Positions 63,501-64,000 of a stretch of 64,000 bases of DNA are shown piece after piece. Below the pieces are notes generated by a model. It was not told the origin of the DNA. It made no database searches and saw nothing but the letters and a program-made list of their open reading frames with translations. The position numbers were made by a program, and so were the translations under genes. This DNA is from Sipunculus nudus. Its lineage: Eukaryota > Annelida > Sipuncula > Golfingiida > Sipunculidae. The first letter of the stretch is position 1. Each line of letters begins with the position of its first letter. Location of the stretch: contig CM049307.1 in NCBI GenBank assembly GCA_026874595.1, positions 81,138,643 to 81,202,642 on the forward strand, in the 5' to 3' direction.

Positions 63501-64000
63501 TGGTATTCCTCTTTTTCATACTTTTACAAACCTTGCTGATTTTCAGTCTTTTCACTTCAACAAGCTAGAAATATTTTGGATTTTCAGGACCAAATATATA
63601 GTATTTATGTCTTTTTCGAAAACATATTTTGTTGAATTTGTTTTGCAGAGGAGAAAGAGGAGGCAGCGCTAGAGAAAAGAGGTCAGATAGAAGAAATGTC
63701 TGGCTCAAAGCCAAAAAAGACTATTCAGACACAAACCTCACTAATCCACGATGAAAACACCAATAAAAATTCAAAAACTTCAAAATCCAAAGACACTAAA
63801 TCGTCCGAAAAGATTCCTTATACAAACCATGGCTTTGACACGGAAACCGAGAGTAACGCTTCGAGCGGAGTCGAGTCCGGTGGTCCCGGCGAATACCGTG
63901 GATTGGCGTACATTATAAAAAGGCAAAACAAGGAACTATATGAATTAGAGGAAGAATATTTAGCATATCAGCAAGAATGGGAACTGCGTGTTAATATGGC
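49965..64000 (+). CDS. Ionotropic glutamate receptor-like channel with a K+ selectivity filter (partial, 3' end beyond window)
   Basis: Exons are 49965-50588, 58271-58365, 60061-60217, 61166-61229, 62311-62573, 63085-63244 and 63649-64000. All have GT/AG sites and matching phases, giving 571 residues so far. Order: signal peptide (1-22), S1 half of a periplasmic-binding-like domain (about 45-172) with sequons N65, N74, N108 and N129, TM1 (about 182-208), pore helix plus filter T238-V-G-Y-G-D243, TM2 (about 250-275), S2 half (about 285-400), TM3 (about 420-446), and a charged cytosolic tail with a coiled-coil-prone end. This S1-TM1-P-TM2-S2-TM3 layout is that of glutamate receptors lacking the amino-terminal domain. 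The TVGYGD filter is otherwise a K+ channel feature, combined with this layout in Synechocystis GluR0 and rotifer AvGluR1. The inferred role is a ligand-gated K+ channel at the plasma membrane; the ligand is unknown. The start at 49965 (A at -3) is preferred over an in-frame ATG at 49914 because it gives a clean signal peptide. Confidence 0.82.
51660..51795 (-). mobile_element. tRNA-derived SINE (minus strand)
   Basis: On the minus strand from 51795: a tRNA-like head with gcattggactgg and the RNA polymerase III B-box match GGTTCAAATCC, followed by a body running to about 51660. The cloverleaf is not intact, so it is a SINE, not a tRNA gene. Confidence 0.6.
53330..53610. repeat. Dispersed MITE-like repeat, copy 2
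   Basis: Matches 17230-17620 over several blocks. One end is ctttcacacac and the other gtgtggaagg, roughly inverted copies of each other. Confidence 0.5.
53630..54150 (-). repeat. Unclassified dispersed repeat
   Basis: Phrases such as aaaggcgctgtacaata, cataatttgggagcagcagg and ggaagccagtgaaggcc recall a repeat type widespread in animal genomes. I cannot assign the family. Strand and ends are uncertain. Confidence 0.35.
56664..56695. repeat. (GA)n microsatellite
   Basis: About 16 uninterrupted GA units. Confidence 0.97.
57645..58075 (+). repeat. Dispersed repeat, copy 2 (channel intron 1)
   Basis: Second copy of the family at 21946-22476, same orientation, missing the first 100 bases of that copy. 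Confidence 0.8.
58271..58365 (+). CDS. K+-filter receptor exon 2: pore helix
   Basis: Residues 209-239 plus two bases of G240. It encodes FWEGFWWAFVTMTTVG, a typical K+ channel pore helix (W-W-A-x-V-T-M-T-T-V-G). Acceptor ttcttcag, donor gtgagt. Confidence 0.95.
60061..60217 (+). CDS. K+-filter receptor exon 3: filter end and TM2
   Basis: Completes G240 and gives YGDTTPRSIQARVFGLMW, then IIVGITILSVFTATVTTVLT, the inner helix; residues to 292. The exon is markedly G+C-richer than its introns. Acceptor gaccacag, donor gtgagt. Confidence 0.95.
60504..60551. repeat. (TA)n microsatellite
   Basis: About 24 uninterrupted TA units in channel intron 3. Confidence 0.97.
61166..61229 (+). CDS. K+-filter receptor exon 4: start of S2
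   Basis: Residues 293-313. LGIIKGSEDHKLAISVGAKP fits the strand-loop-helix at the start of lobe 2 in binding proteins, where a G-S segment contacts the ligand. Acceptor tttcag, donor gtaagt, phase 1. Confidence 0.88.
61490..61800 (+). mobile_element. tRNA-related SINE-like sequence
   Basis: Contains GGGTTCGATCCC (a perfect B box) at about 61538-61549 with an A-box-like gagcagtaaaacgcccg upstream, then a body with tctctccgggttctccgg, a phrase seen in several invertebrate SINEs. No intact tRNA fold. Confidence 0.5.
62311..62573 (+). CDS. K+-filter receptor exon 5: S2 body
   Basis: Residues 314-401. VNSVDDLVSSVVKERVEGAL and LDAYAFAES match the 'sv-dl...g-vdA-l-d' pattern of solute-binding and receptor S2 lobes; D336 is at the position of the ligand-amine acidic residue. 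It continues HGVFVQGGSTSF. Acceptor attttccag, donor gtgagt. Confidence 0.9.
63085..63244 (+). CDS. K+-filter receptor exon 6: TM3
   Basis: Residues 402-454. After SENYKTAAENAQELFQP comes the hydrophobic helix TIVLMWYGLLVWIVIFVGFV, ending IWEFAYWRPKHKQRQ, where positive charges mark the cytosolic side. The acceptor (ccggaag) is weak in its last bases but follows a T-rich tract. Donor gtgagt. Confidence 0.85.
63305..63352 (+). repeat. Partial duplicate of channel exon 6 in the next intron
   Basis: 48 bases match exon 6 at 63188-63235 with six mismatches. It would read GFVIWESPYCRSKH instead of GFVIWEFAYWRPKH. There is no acceptor or donor arrangement that makes it a usable alternative exon. 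Confidence 0.85.
63649..64000 (+). CDS. K+-filter receptor exon 7: cytosolic tail (cut by window end)
   Basis: Residues 455-571 and beyond. Lys/Glu/Ser/Thr-rich and disordered, then AYIIKRQNKELYELEEEYLA, which could form a short coiled coil. The frame is open to the end of the window. Acceptor ttttgcag. Confidence 0.85.

Larger units (their letters stand above)
58366..63648 (+). other. Introns 2-6 of the channel gene
   Basis: Contents: a poly-G run at 59173-59186 (intron 2), a (TA)n run at 60504-60551 (intron 3), a SINE-like sequence at about 61490-61800 (intron 4), nothing recognised in intron 5, and a 48-base duplicate of exon 6 in intron 6 (63305-63352). Confidence 0.6.

Overview
This is a 64 kb piece of animal nuclear DNA. 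It is AT-rich, with short exons bounded by GT/AG introns and many dispersed repeats. The repeat style fits a mollusc, most likely a marine bivalve: Helentron-like elements with tandem-repeat cores, 'gtccgtccgtcc' repeats, tRNA-derived SINEs, hAT and PIF/Harbinger relics, and a CR1/L2-like LINE. The species assignment is inference; no marker gene settles it.

Layout. Positions 1-4238 are intergenic, with a possible old hAT MITE and simple repeats. Positions 4239-34066 (+) hold a complete folliculin-interacting protein gene (FNIP1/2 orthologue). I reconstructed 20 coding exons that join without a frame break into 1380 residues. Its first intron is 12 kb and holds a TIR element carrying a 15-bp motif repeated about ten times, a foldback, a Helentron-like element with a 280-bp satellite and a (GGC)27 tract, and many TCATGTGA boxes. 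Intron 3 holds a hAT element with a perfect 8-bp target duplication. Intron 14 begins with six copies of a 60-bp repeat that multiply the splice donor.

Positions 34067-49964 are the 3' flank and intergenic DNA. They contain a PIF/Harbinger MITE, a 3.1 kb Helentron-like dispersed element, a long CT microsatellite, and an intact LINE (ORF 43295-46762) inserted into an 'aagataacct' minisatellite.

Positions 49965-64000 (+) hold the 5' part of a second gene, cut by the window end. Seven exons encode a signal peptide, an extracellular S1 half-domain, TM1, a pore loop with a perfect K+ selectivity filter TVGYGD, TM2, an S2 half-domain, TM3 and a charged tail. This is the layout of an ionotropic glutamate receptor with a potassium-channel pore, as in prokaryotic GluR0 and the rotifer AvGluR1. 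It is the most interesting object in the window.

The two genes have no evident functional link. FNIP acts with folliculin at lysosomes in nutrient sensing (Rag GTPase/mTORC1, AMPK). The second gene would act at the plasma membrane as a ligand-gated K+ channel.
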